Program-made: the position numbers and the translations under genes
NCBI GenBank assembly: GCA_036703255.1
Contig: DATNPL010000081.1
Location: forward strand, 1-64,000
Direction of reading: 5' to 3'
Length of the DNA: 64,000 nucleotides
Source of the DNA: Drouetiella sp036703255
Lineage (GTDB): Bacteria > Cyanobacteriota > Cyanobacteriia > Elainellales > Elainellaceae
The notes under the pieces: model-generated
What the model was told of the DNA's origin: nothing
The model's input: the letters and a program-made list of their open reading frames with translations, nothing else
Databases searched by the model: none
Part shown: positions 43,309-53,276 of the stretch, in pieces
How the letters are laid out: each line of letters starts with the position of its first letter
How positions within the stretch are numbered: position 1 is the first letter of the stretch

Positions 43309-46300
43309 TTAATCTGCTCCTTCGATCGGGGCAAAGCCCTGCCGCTGAATGTTTTCCGTCACCGTGCGGGGTTCAAGGAATTGCAGCAGGTAGTCTGGCC
43401 CCCCGGCCTTAGAGCCAACCCCCGACAGCTTGAAGCCACCAAACGGCTGCCGAGACACGATCGCCCCCGTCGTGCTGCGGTTGATATAGAGATTGCCCAC
43501 CTCAAACTCATCCTGGGCTTTCTGGATGTGGGAAGGGGTGCGGGAGTAGAGTCCACCCGTAAGGGCGTAGTTAGTGCCGTTGGCGATCGCCACGGCCTCA
43601 TCAAAGTTCTGGGCTTTGATCACCGCCAGCACCGGGCCAAAAATTTCCTCTTGGGCGAGTTTTGCTGTCGGAGTCACCTCTGTAAAGATCACCGGGCCGA
43701 CAAAGTAGCCGGATTCAGGCGCAGGCATTTCCAAGGCCAGGGTTGCCTCTTCCTTGCCTTTGGCGATGTAGGCGTGGATGCGGTTCTGGGCGGCCGCATC
43801 GATCACTGGGCCGACCTGCGTGCTAGGGTTTTCGGCAAGACCAACATTGAGCGATCGCGTTGCCTCTACCAATCGAGCCACAAAGGCATCATAAATAGGT
43901 GCCAGCACGATCACCCGCGAACAGGCCGAGCATTTCTGGCCGCTGTAGCCAAAGGCAGAATATACTACGCCCTGTACCGCCTGATCTAAGTCGGCACTCT
44001 CGTCTACGATGATGGCATTCTTGCCCCCCATCTCGGCAATCACCCGCTTCAGGTGCTTCTGTCCGGGCTGGACTTCAGCCGCCTCGCGGTAAATCTGGCA
44101 ACCTACCTCCTGCGAACCCGTGAAGGTGATCATATGCACCTCCGGATGCTTCACCATATGGGCACCGACGGTAGATCCTTTGCCCGGAACGAATTGGAAC
44201 ACGCCTTGGGGCACTCCGGCTTCCACCAAAATTTCGGCCAGCTTGGCGGCAATCACCGAAGACGTTTCGGCGGGCTTGAGCAAGGTGCAGTTGCCTGCCA
44301 CCAGAGAGGCGACTGTCATGCCTGTGGGAATCGCCAAGGGAAAATTCCAGGGAGAGATGATCAGCGAAATGCCTCGCGGCTGGTAATGGTAGCGGTTGGT
44401 TTCTCCGGGCACATCGTAATGAACCCCCTGCTCCAGGCGCTCCATTTCATCAGCATAGTAGTGGCAAAAGTCGATCGCTTCTGAAATCTCAGGGTCGGAT
44501 TGTCCGATCGCCTTTCCGGTTTCCAGCACCATCCAGGCGCAGAGTTCGGCTCGTCGCTGCTCCATCAACTCACCCGCTTTGCGAATAATTCTGGCTCGCT
44601 CTTTGGCGGGAGTGCGCTTCCATCCTGGGAAGGCCGCTTTGGCAGCCTGGATGGCCTGCTCGGCTTGCTCGACGCTTAGCAGCCCCACCTGACCCACCAC
44701 CTCACTGGGATTGGAGGGGTTGACGGAGTTGGTCAGCTTGACGGTATTGACCGACTCACCATTCACCAGCGGCAGATAGGTTTTGCCGAACTGGGCGCGA
44801 ACCGATTGCAGCGCCGCAAAGATGCGATCGCGTTCTTCAACATGGGCGAAGTCGGTGTCGGCGGCATTGAGGAAGGGGGAGTGGGTGGGAGTGGGGGTGG
44901 GTGGGAGTGGGGGAGTGGGGGTTTGTGGTGCTGCGTCTAAGAATTGAGGGGCAGCTAGAAGTTCTTCTACGGGGCGCTCCTCTAGGTTTTGCCGTAGGAA
45001 AGAGCTGTTGGCTGTGTTTTCGAGCAGACGACGAATCAGGTAAGCCATGCCCGGAATCAGATCGCCATAGGGACAGTAAATCCGCACGCGGAAGCCTTGA
45101 TCGACTAGGGCTTTGGCTAGCTTATCGGCCATGCCGTACAGCACCTGTAGCTCAATGCGACGACGGGGAATATTTAGCTCTTTGGCAATGGCGATCGCAT
45201 GGGCTTGAGATCTGACATTGTGACTACCGATCGCCGCATACAGATAGTCGTGGTTTTCTAGCAGCATCCGCGTCATCTTCTCGAAGGTGACATCGGTAGA
45301 GGGCTTGTGGGAGAACACGGGCTGCGGCCAGTCGTGCTGAGCCGCTTTGATGGTTTCCTGATCCCAGTACGCTCCTTTCACTAGACGGATCGTGATTGGG
45401 TTGCCGCGACGCTTGGCCCAGTCAATCCAGCTTTGCAAGTCTTGCTCAGCGTCGCGCAGGTAGGCTTGCAGCGTCACGCCCAGGTCGGTGCGATCGCGAA
45501 ATTCCTCTTCCAGCAGGATCTTCTGGAGAATGGAGAGGGTCAAATCCTTATAGGCATACTGCTCCATGTCAAAGTGGACGGCGGCTCCTAGCTCCTTAGC
45601 GCGGCGCAGGAGGGTGCGGATGCGATCGCTGACTTTGGCTTCACTGCCTACCGCATCAAGCGGATCAAACTGCGAGTAGAAAGCGGTGAGCTTGACAGAA
45701 ACTTGAACTTTGGGCAGCGGCTGACCGTCTGCCACGTCGATTTGCTCCACCGTCGGCCAGCGCTTTGCCGCCTCGGTGAGCTGTTCCATCATCTCTAGGT
45801 ATCGATCGAGATAGGACTGCGCCTCAATCTCGGTAATCACGGCCTCCCCCAGCAAATCGACCGTAAAGGCGGTTTTGTTTTTGCGGAGTTGTTCGATGGT
45901 CTTGATCGCCTGCTGGATAGTTTCGCCCGAAATATATTTGCGGGCTAATGTCTCTACCGCACCCGATACGGTGGTGGCTGCCACCTGTCCCGGTAGCGAC
46001 TCAGGGCTGGCAAAGCTGAGCATCCCCTTGAGCTGGCTAGGCAACTCAACGCTGGGATCGCCCAAATACTCTTGCATATGGCTGGCGATTTCGGCTTTGC
46101 TATGCAGCGCGGGCAAACAGTCAATGAAGCGAAAAAGCTGCACCCGCAAACCCGGATTGCTCATGGCAAAGCCCAATAGCTTGTCATCCCACCGCATCTG
46201 GTCGCGCATTTGAGCAAACAGCGATCGATTTTCTCGGGTTGCAGACAGGAGCGCACGGGCGATCGCTTGAGTTTGGCTCTCGTATCGAGTCTCAGAATAT

Positions 46301-46326
46301 TGAGTTTCAGAAATCTGTGTCACCAC
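43309..46326 (-). CDS. putA: Bifunctional proline dehydrogenase / L-glutamate gamma-semialdehyde dehydrogenase
   Basis: This 1005-residue enzyme oxidises proline to glutamate in two steps. The N-terminal half is the FAD-dependent proline dehydrogenase barrel (VSVKLTAFYSQFDPL, ITIRLVKGAYWDQETIKA, RRRIELQVLYGMADKLA). The C-terminal half is the NAD-dependent aldehyde dehydrogenase, with catalytic Cys799 in GYSGQKCSACSR and the general-base Glu in IAEMGGKNAIIVD. There is no N-terminal DNA-binding domain as in E. coli PutA. The two domains are joined by a Pro/Thr-rich linker encoded by a striking G/C-skewed tract (listed separately). Length is normal for cyanobacterial members. A hairpin follows directly. 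Confidence 0.96.
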   Translation of the reverse strand: MVTQISETQYSETRYESQTQAIARALLSATRENRSLFAQMRDQMRWDDKLLGFAMSNPGLRVQLFRFIDCLPALHSKAEIASHMQEYLGDPSVELPSQLKGMLSFASPESLPGQVAATTVSGAVETLARKYISGETIQQAIKTIEQLRKNKTAFTVDLLGEAVITEIEAQSYLDRYLEMMEQLTEAAKRWPTVEQIDVADGQPLPKVQVSVKLTAFYSQFDPLDAVGSEAKVSDRIRTLLRRAKELGAAVHFDMEQYAYKDLTLSILQKILLEEEFRDRTDLGVTLQAYLRDAEQDLQSWIDWAKRRGNPITIRLVKGAYWDQETIKAAQHDWPQPVFSHKPSTDVTFEKMTRMLLENHDYLYAAIGSHNVRSQAHAIAIAKELNIPRRRIELQVLYGMADKLAKALVDQGFRVRIYCPYGDLIPGMAYLIRRLLENTANSSFLRQNLEERPVEELLAAPQFLDAAPQTPTPPLPPTPTPTHSPFLNAADTDFAHVEERDRIFAALQSVRAQFGKTYLPLVNGESVNTVKLTNSVNPSNPSEVVGQVGLLSVEQAEQAIQAAKAAFPGWKRTPAKERARIIRKAGELMEQRRAELCAWMVLETGKAIGQSDPEISEAIDFCHYYADEMERLEQGVHYDVPGETNRYHYQPRGISLIISPWNFPLAIPTGMTVASLVAGNCTLLKPAETSSVIAAKLAEILVEAGVPQGVFQFVPGKGSTVGAHMVKHPEVHMITFTGSQEVGCQIYREAAEVQPGQKHLKRVIAEMGGKNAIIVDESADLDQAVQGVVYSAFGYSGQKCSACSRVIVLAPIYDAFVARLVEATRSLNVGLAENPSTQVGPVIDAAAQNRIHAYIAKGKEEATLALEMPAPESGYFVGPVIFTEVTPTAKLAQEEIFGPVLAVIKAQNFDEAVAIANGTNYALTGGLYSRTPSHIQKAQDEFEVGNLYINRSTTGAIVSRQPFGGFKLSGVGSKAGGPDYLLQFLEPRTVTENIQRQGFAPIEGAD
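44871..44932 (+). repeat. G-run tract inside putA (plus strand), G-quadruplex-prone
   Basis: The plus strand here is a chain of three- to six-base G-runs separated by one or two bases (for example GGGTGGGAGTGGGGGTGGG). It is the template strand of putA and encodes the linker PQTPTPPLPPTPTPTHSP on the other strand. Four or more G-runs this close can fold into quadruplexes, and the repeat is prone to slippage. Confidence 0.75.
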
Positions 46327-46530
46327 GGTTAGTAGTCCCCTCTGTCAATTGAAGTCAAGGTCAGCAAAAAATTAATGAGGAGTGGCTGTATCCTTGCACT
46401 CCTCCATTTTGATTGTTCTCGGCTGACTATGCAGATAAATGCTTGTTGTTTACTTTTTTGAAAGAAAGGCTGCATATCTTGCTGCATATTCTGCTCCCAG
46501 CCTGTGAGCGACAACGCAGACGCGGAGCCT

Positions 46531-47670
46531 TTAGCGGTGGCTAAGGGGCAATTTGATAATGAAGGTTGTACCAGACCCAACTTGACTAGCGACAGCAATT
46601 TCGCCGCTGTGCAACTCTACCGCTCGTTCAGCGATCGCCAACCCTAACCCTGTTCCCGGCAGTTTGCCGACATTACGGCCGCGATGGAAGGGCTTAAATA
46701 AGTGTTCTACATCTTCTGGTAAAATTCCTATTCCTTGATCTTGGATTTCAAAACAAAGCTCTTTGTCTGTGCAATATAATCCCAAGGAAACGATTCCCTC
46801 ATCGGGTGAATATTTGATTGCGTTGCCCACGAGATTGCTCAAGGCATGCCACAGTAATTTTTTATCTATATAGGCTTGAATGCAATCCGATGGATAATTA
46901 AATTCGATCGTATGCTGTTTGTCTATATTCCATTGAAAAGGCTCTAGAAGGATATGGCAAAACTCAACAACATCAGTCATTTCCGGCTGAAAAGATGCGG
47001 CGTGATGTTCGGCCTGTCCCAGCGTTAAAACATCTTCAATCAGCTGATTCATGCTGGTAGCAGCCGCTTTAATATGGTGCAGCAATTGCCGTTTTTTTTC
47101 TTCATCTATTTGATTGCCATATTCTTCTAAGATGGCGATCGAAACTTGAATGGTTGAGATCGGGTTACGCAGTTCGTGAGAGAGAATAGAGAGATATTCA
47201 AAAGGCTGGGGAAACTGAGGGTCTGAATCGGGTTTTTCTGCGGCTTTGATATATCTTTCTAGCGAAGCAAAAAGAGCCGTTTTTTCTTCTGTCTCTATCT
47301 GATGATGAGCCAATGCAATTTCAATCGCTACATGCAGATCGTTTTTATTAAAGGGCTTAAGCACATACCCAAAGGGATGGGTTAATTTTGCCCGCGATAG
47401 GGTGTGATTATCGACATAGGCGGTTAGGTAAATAACTGGAATTTGATAGCGATCGCGCACTTGCTTAGCCAAAGCAATGCCATCACGCTCTCCCTGAATC
47501 ACAATGTCAATCAGCGCTAAATCGGGCTGAGTCTCGGCAATCTGCTGCAATGCCGCGTCTGCATCTGCTGCAATCCCAGCAACGCTATACCCTAACTCAT
47601 TCAGACATCCTTCAATTTCTCTAGCAATTAAAATTTCATCTTCAACAATTACGACCCTAACAGTCTTCAT
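46531..47670 (-). CDS. Response regulator-histidine kinase hybrid
   Basis: This 379-residue protein begins with a receiver domain (phospho-acceptor Asp55 in LALIDIVIQ, acidic pair Glu10-Asp11, Lys105 in YVLKPF). It continues into a HisKA domain with His165 in SILSHELRNPIS and an ATPase domain with LVGNAIKYS, IQDQGIGI and GTGLGLAIAE. Receiver-first hybrids without a transmembrane part usually receive a phosphate from another kinase and modulate their own kinase output. The gene lies 230 bp downstream of a large PAS/GAF kinase gene on the same strand, a likely upstream partner. It is followed by about 200 bp without a gene before putA. Confidence 0.92.
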   Translation of the reverse strand: MKTVRVVIVEDEILIAREIEGCLNELGYSVAGIAADADAALQQIAETQPDLALIDIVIQGERDGIALAKQVRDRYQIPVIYLTAYVDNHTLSRAKLTHPFGYVLKPFNKNDLHVAIEIALAHHQIETEEKTALFASLERYIKAAEKPDSDPQFPQPFEYLSILSHELRNPISTIQVSIAILEEYGNQIDEEKKRQLLHHIKAAATSMNQLIEDVLTLGQAEHHAASFQPEMTDVVEFCHILLEPFQWNIDKQHTIEFNYPSDCIQAYIDKKLLWHALSNLVGNAIKYSPDEGIVSLGLYCTDKELCFEIQDQGIGILPEDVEHLFKPFHRGRNVGKLPGTGLGLAIAERAVELHSGEIAVASQVGSGTTFIIKLPLSHR

Positions 47671-47900
47671 GTAGTATCCTGTCCTGATATCTGTTGAGGT
47701 GAGGTTTTAAAGTAAGCGATTCCAAGGGATGTAAGGATTTTCAAGAGAGCGGCTGCCGCTCTCCTGTCTCTTGGGGGGTGTGCCCAAGAATCTATTACTA
47801 GCAGCCAATTTCTATTCAATAGTAAAGTTTTATATTTTGTGAATAATATTGTGATATTTCGGCATAAAACTAAACAGTGTTAGAGCCTAGTTGCCGATGC

Positions 47901-50900
47901 TCAATGCTGGAGGCGATTACGATATTTCAAGGCCGAAAAAATTAATTGAAAGCGGGTGCCGCAGGTGCAATCTAATTCTAAATTCCCCCTTAGCTGTAAT
48001 GCCAAATCATAGGCAATCTTGAGTCCCAAAGATTTAAGATTTTTGAAGTTCAAGTCAGCAGGAATCCCGATACCATTGTCTTGAACGGTCAAGATATATT
48101 GCGTAATGTATTCTGGCTGACCTAGTGATAACGCTGTGGGCGACAGCTCCGCGATCGATCCATCAACCGCTTCAGGGAAGCTTTCAGAGCTTAAGCTTTT
48201 AGACTTTAAAGAAATCCGCTCCTCTAGTGTGATACAAATTTCTCCGGCCTGCTCAGCTGGAAAGGCATGTTTTACGGCATTGCTTACTAACTCGTTGAGC
48301 AGTAAGCCACAGGGAATTGCCGTTTCTAGATTCAAGACAACGGGTTGCAGGTGGTAGATCAGACGAATCGGATTGGAGCGAGCGTTGGCCGCCAAAATCG
48401 TCGTTGCCAGCCGCTGAATATATTCGTGGAAGTTTAACTGTTCTAAATCAGTCGATTCGTAAAGCGTCTCGTGAATTAAGGCCATCGCCTGTAGACGAAT
48501 GCGCGTATCGGCTAGAGCGTTAAAAACGCTGGAATGTTGGGTGGCTTTGGCCTGTAGCCACAGCATCGAAGAGATGACCTGGAGGTTGTTTTTGACCCGG
48601 TGATGCACTTCTTTGAGTAAAATCTCTTTTTCTTGGAGAGAAGCCCGGAGCTGCGCTTCAATTTGTCGGCGTTCCGTTAGCTCGGTTTGAATCTTTTGAT
48701 AGAGCGCCGATTGCTGGAGGGCGATCGCCAGTTGACTAGCGACTTGCTGCAACAGGGCGACTTCCGCAGGTTCCCACTGGCGATAGTAGGCGCAGCTATG
48801 GACGATAAGCAATCCCCAGAGGCGAGGCTCAGTATCCTCTAGGTTGAGCACAATGGGGGCAACCACTTGAGACTTCACTCCAGATGTCTGCATAAAACTT
48901 GCCAAACAGCAAGCCCACTCATCTTGCGTTACATCGGGAATGACTTGTGGGTTGCCGTGGTGAGAGTGGATGCGGCATTTGGGCAGAAAACAGGCATCTT
49001 CGCAGCGCATTGAAACCGTGCTGGGATACGCTGGCAAGACGGATTCTTTTAACACCACCCCGGCTGAGTCTGAAGTCAGGTGAAAAATTAAGGCTCGGTC
49101 GGTTTGCAGCATTTGCCGCACTTCTGTCACCGCAATGTCCAAAATATGCTCTAAATTCAGGGATTGATGGATCTGCTGGGTGACGGTTCGCAGCAGATGT
49201 TCTCGTTTGGCAAACTGGCGGAGCGTTTCTTCGGCGCGTTTGCGATCGCTGATATCACTCGCGGTCGCAATCACCAGTTGAACTTCGCCCTCCTCGTTGA
49301 GCTGAGGTTCTGCGGTAACCAGCAGCCAAGCCCGGTCTTGTGAGAGCGGACGATGGATACCCAAAACGACGTTCAGCACAGGCTGGCGGGTGAGTTTGGC
49401 TTTCATCGCCGGATACTCGGCGGCAGGCATGGGTGACCCATCTTCTTGAATCACATCCCAACGTGCATCGAGTAACGTGCTGCCCACCATTTCTTCTGCG
49501 GTGGTTTCCGCAAGTTCTAACATCTTGGTGTTAAACAACCGTGGAGTCATGTCGGGATTAAACACCACAACCCCCACCTGAAGATCTTCAATCAGCCTGC
49601 GGAAGCTGGTTTCGCTGGCTTTGAGCGCCCTCTCTGCCTGGATGCGTTCAGCTTCGCTGCGCTTGCGCTCAGTAATATCAAGCACCACGCCATCGGAGAC
49701 AATGTCGCCATTGGCGAGATATTCTCGACTGGCAGCATTGTGAATCCACCGGATGCAGCCGGATGGTGGAATAATGCGATACTCAAACTGAAAGGGTTCC
49801 CGCGTGAGCAGCGTGCGGGTAATTTCTGCCCGCAGCGATTCCACATCCTCTGGATGCACCATTGTCCAAAAAAGATTGGGGTCTTTTATAACCCGCTCTG
49901 GCTCAATTTCAAGCAGGCGCTGCAACCCAGAGCTAATGTAATGAAACTGACGTGAACCATCCGATCGGATGACAGACTGATAAAAAATGCCCGGTATGTT
50001 GGCGGCGAGATGCTGAAACCGAGCCTCACTTTGGCGCAATGCCGCTTCGGCCTGCTGTCGTTCGGCTTCGACGCGCTTGCGATCGCTAATATCTGTGATG
50101 CGTACCAGGTTCATTTGTCGCCCTGCGACCTGAATTCGTTTGGAGGCAAAATTGCCCCAAAAACAGCAGCCCTTAAGACTGCGGTACTCAATTTCTTGAC
50201 ACCACACGCCTTTGATCTTGAATTCTTGGCGCATCTTAGTCAGATCTGCCTCAGGTAAAAGCTCTTTATGCAGGGTATATCCCCGCATGCCAACTAAATT
50301 CTGCTTGTGATCGGCTTCAAAGAGGTCTACTGCCCGCTGATTACAATCCAAAATCAGCAGAGAGGTCGTCTCAACTAGAAAAATGGCGTCGGCAGATTCC
50401 TGAAAAGTTGCCTTAAACAAGTCTCGGCTTTCTTGAAATTCGGTGGTGCGTGCCTGTACCCGCTGCTCTAGTTCTTGATTGAGCTGGTGCAAAGCCGTTT
50501 CGATCTGCTGCCGTTCTGCCAGCTCTATTTGCGCTTGCTGGTAGAGATTGGCCTGCTGAATGGCGATCGCCAACTGATCGGCAAACCGATGGGCTAAGTG
50601 AATCTCATCTGCTGTAAAAGTAGCAGGCAAGGGAGACTTAACCCCGACTAGATTGCCCCACACGCGTTCATTCACCTCTAGGGGCACCAGCAGCCACGCA
50701 ACCGGATAATGCTGAGCCACGGCGGGATGCACGGCATCGCCCAAGGTATGCGTGTTCTCAACCACAACAATTTCTCGCTGAGAGAGCCGCGCCGCAATGG
50801 GATTATTTTCATCTGGAATTTCAGCGCCCAGGAGAGAGAGCGCACCTGGCTTACGAATATGTTCGGCGATCGGCACGGTGCAGCGGCGCTCTGGAAAGAC

Positions 50901-51923
50901 TTGAGCGACGCTCACCAAATCGAGCTGCAAGAGTTCGGCAAATTCGCGAGTGGCGGCTAAAAAGATTTGATCCAAGTCCAGCGAGTTGCGAATGCTCTGA
51001 ATAATCCAATTTAAGGCCTGCTCTTGGTGAGCCTGCTGTCGCAGCGCCGATTCTGTGAGCTTGCGTTCTGTAATGTCTTGGCTAGAGCCAACCAAAAATT
51101 TCTGACCCTGCTGGTTTTGAAAGCAAATCTTTTTGGTCAATAGCCAGCGCGTCTCGCCTGCTAAGGTGGTCAGCGGTTCTTCAACGATATCTTCTAGTTG
51201 AGTTTGAAAGACCTGCTGATCTTTTTGCCGGAAATGATCGGCTTGTTCTTTGGGAAAGAAGTCATAGTCTGAACGGCCTAGAAAATCGGCTTCAGGGATA
51301 CCGCTTAGGTTACAGATGGTCTGATTGACTAAAACAAATCGGTATTGCTCGTTCTTGACAAAGATGGTGTCGGAGATGACGTTGATAATCTGCTTTAAAA
51401 AAGCTTTTGATTCTTTGAGGTCTTCTTCTGCCTGCTTTAGTTCTGTCAAGTCGCGGCTCGTCACCACTACTGCTGAAATAGTGCCCTCTCGCTCTATGTA
51501 GGGCGTGTAGGTTAAGCCGATAAAACGCCGCCCCTCTGGATAGTCGAACCATTCTTCTTGGCGAATCGTTTCTCCAGTCAGACAGCGATCGATCCGAGGT
51601 TTAATCACCTGCCGAAACCGGGATTCTCCCATCATTTCGCTGATCCGGTGCCCCACAATGGCCGATGGGGGTTTGCGAGATCTTTTGAGGTGGGTTTGGT
51701 TGACCCATTGATAAATGTAGGCGCGATCGATCAGGGCAACCCCATCGGGGATGTTTGACACAATCCGTTCGTATTGCGGTGGCGTTGCTTCACCCAGGTT
51801 GCCATCTGCTTGAGGCTGGCTGCTGCTGTTGGCGATCGCGCAAGGCCGTCGGCTGCGTCCGAGCAGAAATCCTACTAAGCCCCCCATCACTCCCCCAAGA
51901 ACGAGTAACCCCAGTTGCGTCAT
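47901..51923 (-). CDS. Multi-PAS/GAF sensor histidine kinase (HisKA_2 type)
   Basis: This 1340-residue protein has one hydrophobic segment at the N-terminus (QLGLLVLGGVMGGLVGFLLG), probably a membrane anchor. Then come, in order, two PAS domains, a GAF domain (LDQIFLAATREFAELLQL), three more PAS domains (each ending in ISDRKR/ITERKR PAC-type motifs) and a second, phytochrome-like GAF (LEHILDIAVTEVRQMLQTDR). The kinase domain is the HisKA_2 class, with H box LLKEVHHRVKNNLQVISSML and LLNELVSNAVKHAFP and VQDNGIGIPADLN. It should integrate redox, light or small-molecule cues. Cys residues in the last GAF (MRCEDACF) are not in a clear bilin motif. Likely partner: the receiver-kinase gene downstream. 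Confidence 0.93.
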   Translation of the reverse strand: MTQLGLLVLGGVMGGLVGFLLGRSRRPCAIANSSSQPQADGNLGEATPPQYERIVSNIPDGVALIDRAYIYQWVNQTHLKRSRKPPSAIVGHRISEMMGESRFRQVIKPRIDRCLTGETIRQEEWFDYPEGRRFIGLTYTPYIEREGTISAVVVTSRDLTELKQAEEDLKESKAFLKQIINVISDTIFVKNEQYRFVLVNQTICNLSGIPEADFLGRSDYDFFPKEQADHFRQKDQQVFQTQLEDIVEEPLTTLAGETRWLLTKKICFQNQQGQKFLVGSSQDITERKLTESALRQQAHQEQALNWIIQSIRNSLDLDQIFLAATREFAELLQLDLVSVAQVFPERRCTVPIAEHIRKPGALSLLGAEIPDENNPIAARLSQREIVVVENTHTLGDAVHPAVAQHYPVAWLLVPLEVNERVWGNLVGVKSPLPATFTADEIHLAHRFADQLAIAIQQANLYQQAQIELAERQQIETALHQLNQELEQRVQARTTEFQESRDLFKATFQESADAIFLVETTSLLILDCNQRAVDLFEADHKQNLVGMRGYTLHKELLPEADLTKMRQEFKIKGVWCQEIEYRSLKGCCFWGNFASKRIQVAGRQMNLVRITDISDRKRVEAERQQAEAALRQSEARFQHLAANIPGIFYQSVIRSDGSRQFHYISSGLQRLLEIEPERVIKDPNLFWTMVHPEDVESLRAEITRTLLTREPFQFEYRIIPPSGCIRWIHNAASREYLANGDIVSDGVVLDITERKRSEAERIQAERALKASETSFRRLIEDLQVGVVVFNPDMTPRLFNTKMLELAETTAEEMVGSTLLDARWDVIQEDGSPMPAAEYPAMKAKLTRQPVLNVVLGIHRPLSQDRAWLLVTAEPQLNEEGEVQLVIATASDISDRKRAEETLRQFAKREHLLRTVTQQIHQSLNLEHILDIAVTEVRQMLQTDRALIFHLTSDSAGVVLKESVLPAYPSTVSMRCEDACFLPKCRIHSHHGNPQVIPDVTQDEWACCLASFMQTSGVKSQVVAPIVLNLEDTEPRLWGLLIVHSCAYYRQWEPAEVALLQQVASQLAIALQQSALYQKIQTELTERRQIEAQLRASLQEKEILLKEVHHRVKNNLQVISSMLWLQAKATQHSSVFNALADTRIRLQAMALIHETLYESTDLEQLNFHEYIQRLATTILAANARSNPIRLIYHLQPVVLNLETAIPCGLLLNELVSNAVKHAFPAEQAGEICITLEERISLKSKSLSSESFPEAVDGSIAELSPTALSLGQPEYITQYILTVQDNGIGIPADLNFKNLKSLGLKIAYDLALQLRGNLELDCTCGTRFQLIFSALKYRNRLQH

Positions 51924-51974
51924 TGTGATTACTCCTTTGAAGGCTGCCTAAAAGGATGTTTGGGTCATGGCTAT

Positions 51975-52019
51975 TAAGCTGAATGAGGGGGACGTAATGT
52001 GCCTCCCTCATTCAGCTTA
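51975..52019. terminator. 15-bp hairpin downstream of the amidotransferase gene
   Basis: TAAGCTGAATGAGGG (51975-51989) pairs perfectly with CCCTCATTCAGCTTA (52005-52019) around a 15-nt loop. It is 73 nt past the minus-strand amidotransferase stop and 52 nt before the sensor kinase start. Confidence 0.65.
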
Positions 52020-52091
52020 TAGATTAATTTTGCCGGGTTGTATGTGATCGAGAGACTTGAAGGAGAGACAATTTCCCTCAAGTCACTACAG

Positions 52092-52862
52092 TCAAGTGGC
52101 GATCGTTTTTGTGCCTAATTTTGAGCCTGCCAGGGCTGCTTTGGGGCGATCGCCACCGCCTCGCCCTAGCATGAGCCAATCTTGCACCAAAAATCTTCGC
52201 AGCCACTGCTCGACGCTGGTGGCATGGCGATCGAACCCTTGCATATGGGCGTCATAGGGCTGTGCGCCCGGTAGCTCTAGCTGTTCTGGCACCTTCGAGA
52301 TCCACCGATCAATCATGGCGCGAGTAATTTCTGGATGAAACTGGGTGCCGTAGGCGGCTTCGCCATACCGGAACGCCTGATGGGGAAAGACGCTGCCTGT
52401 AGCCAAGAGAGCCGCACCTGACGGCAGCTCAAAGCCTTCCTTGTGCCATTGGTACACTTCAGTCAAACCTGACAGCGGATTGTGAGCAACGGGCAGAGGC
52501 TGAATTGGGACATAGCCAATTTCGCGTAGGTCTTGGGGGTGGGGCATCACCTTTGCGCCTAGCACGCGAGCCAAAAGCTGTGCGCCCAGACAAATGCCTA
52601 GATAAGGCGTACCCGAATTGAGGACGAGCGGAATCCAGTCTAGCTCAGCCCGGATAAAGGGGAGATCGTCATCATTGGCGCTCATGGGGCCACCAAAGAC
52701 CACGACTCCGGCATGATCTTCCAGGGTTTGGGGTAATTCTGTCCCGATCGCCGGACAGCGAATATCTAGGGCATAACCGCTCTCTTGCAAGACCTGCCCG
52801 ACCAAACCTGGCTCTGAAGTCTCTTGATGAACAACAACTAAAACTTTTTCCACAATTCGCAA
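52092..52862 (-). CDS. Class I glutamine amidotransferase-like protein
   Basis: This 256-residue protein has the GATase-1 fold of GMP synthase-type amidotransferases. The nucleophilic Cys sits in YLGICLGAQLLA, the His in YGTQFHPEITRAMID, and a VVFGGPMSANDDD motif near the start is typical of stand-alone members. The accompanying synthetase domain is missing, so it may act as a gamma-glutamyl hydrolase or as a glutaminase subunit of an unknown partner. Length is normal for this subgroup. It is single, in the minus direction, with a hairpin after the stop. Confidence 0.91.
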   Translation of the reverse strand: MRIVEKVLVVVHQETSEPGLVGQVLQESGYALDIRCPAIGTELPQTLEDHAGVVVFGGPMSANDDDLPFIRAELDWIPLVLNSGTPYLGICLGAQLLARVLGAKVMPHPQDLREIGYVPIQPLPVAHNPLSGLTEVYQWHKEGFELPSGAALLATGSVFPHQAFRYGEAAYGTQFHPEITRAMIDRWISKVPEQLELPGAQPYDAHMQGFDRHATSVEQWLRRFLVQDWLMLGRGGGDRPKAALAGSKLGTKTIAT

Positions 52863-53276
52863 CCGTCGCTCTACGTCTCTCTTTATTTTTTAGCTTCAGC
52901 CAAAATTTGCTTCTGTCATCAAGCCTAGTCTTTTGAGCCGCAAAAAACTGTCGGCTTCGGACGAATTAGAGCAGCAGGATTTAGATAAGGCGATCGCTAT
53001 GAACAATTCTAAGGTTCATCATCATAAATCCTATAGAGAGCGCATGAAACGATCGACCGCTTGATAACGCCATCTGGCGATAGGATTTAATGATTAAACG
53101 AATCTTAAAAATTAGCGCCGATCCTTCTGCCCGTTGCCGGGTTGATTTACCGGGTCGATTTGCCAAGTGCGCTGCTGGTTTTAGATATGGATTTCTTTGA
53201 AAGAGAACCCTATCTAGATGAAGCACTCCCATTCAAGTTAGTTGTTCCAGTTAGTTGTCAAGAGGTCTTTGAATTC
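52863..53276. other. Gap between the amidotransferase and transketolase-like genes
   Basis: This 414-bp divergent intergenic region should hold both promoters. An in-frame upstream extension of the transketolase-like gene starts at 53142, but the extra 45 residues look non-conserved and I leave it out. No repeats of note. Confidence 0.5.

Noticed and set aside
51949..51963. AAAGGATGTTTGGG resembles the terminal repeat of the MITE-like element at 41880.
   Set aside because: Only about 10 bases match and no opposite end is found nearby.
53142..53276. Upstream in-frame extension of the transketolase-like gene starting at 53142.
   Set aside because: The extra residues are not transketolase-like, and ATG 53277 has a better ribosome-binding site.
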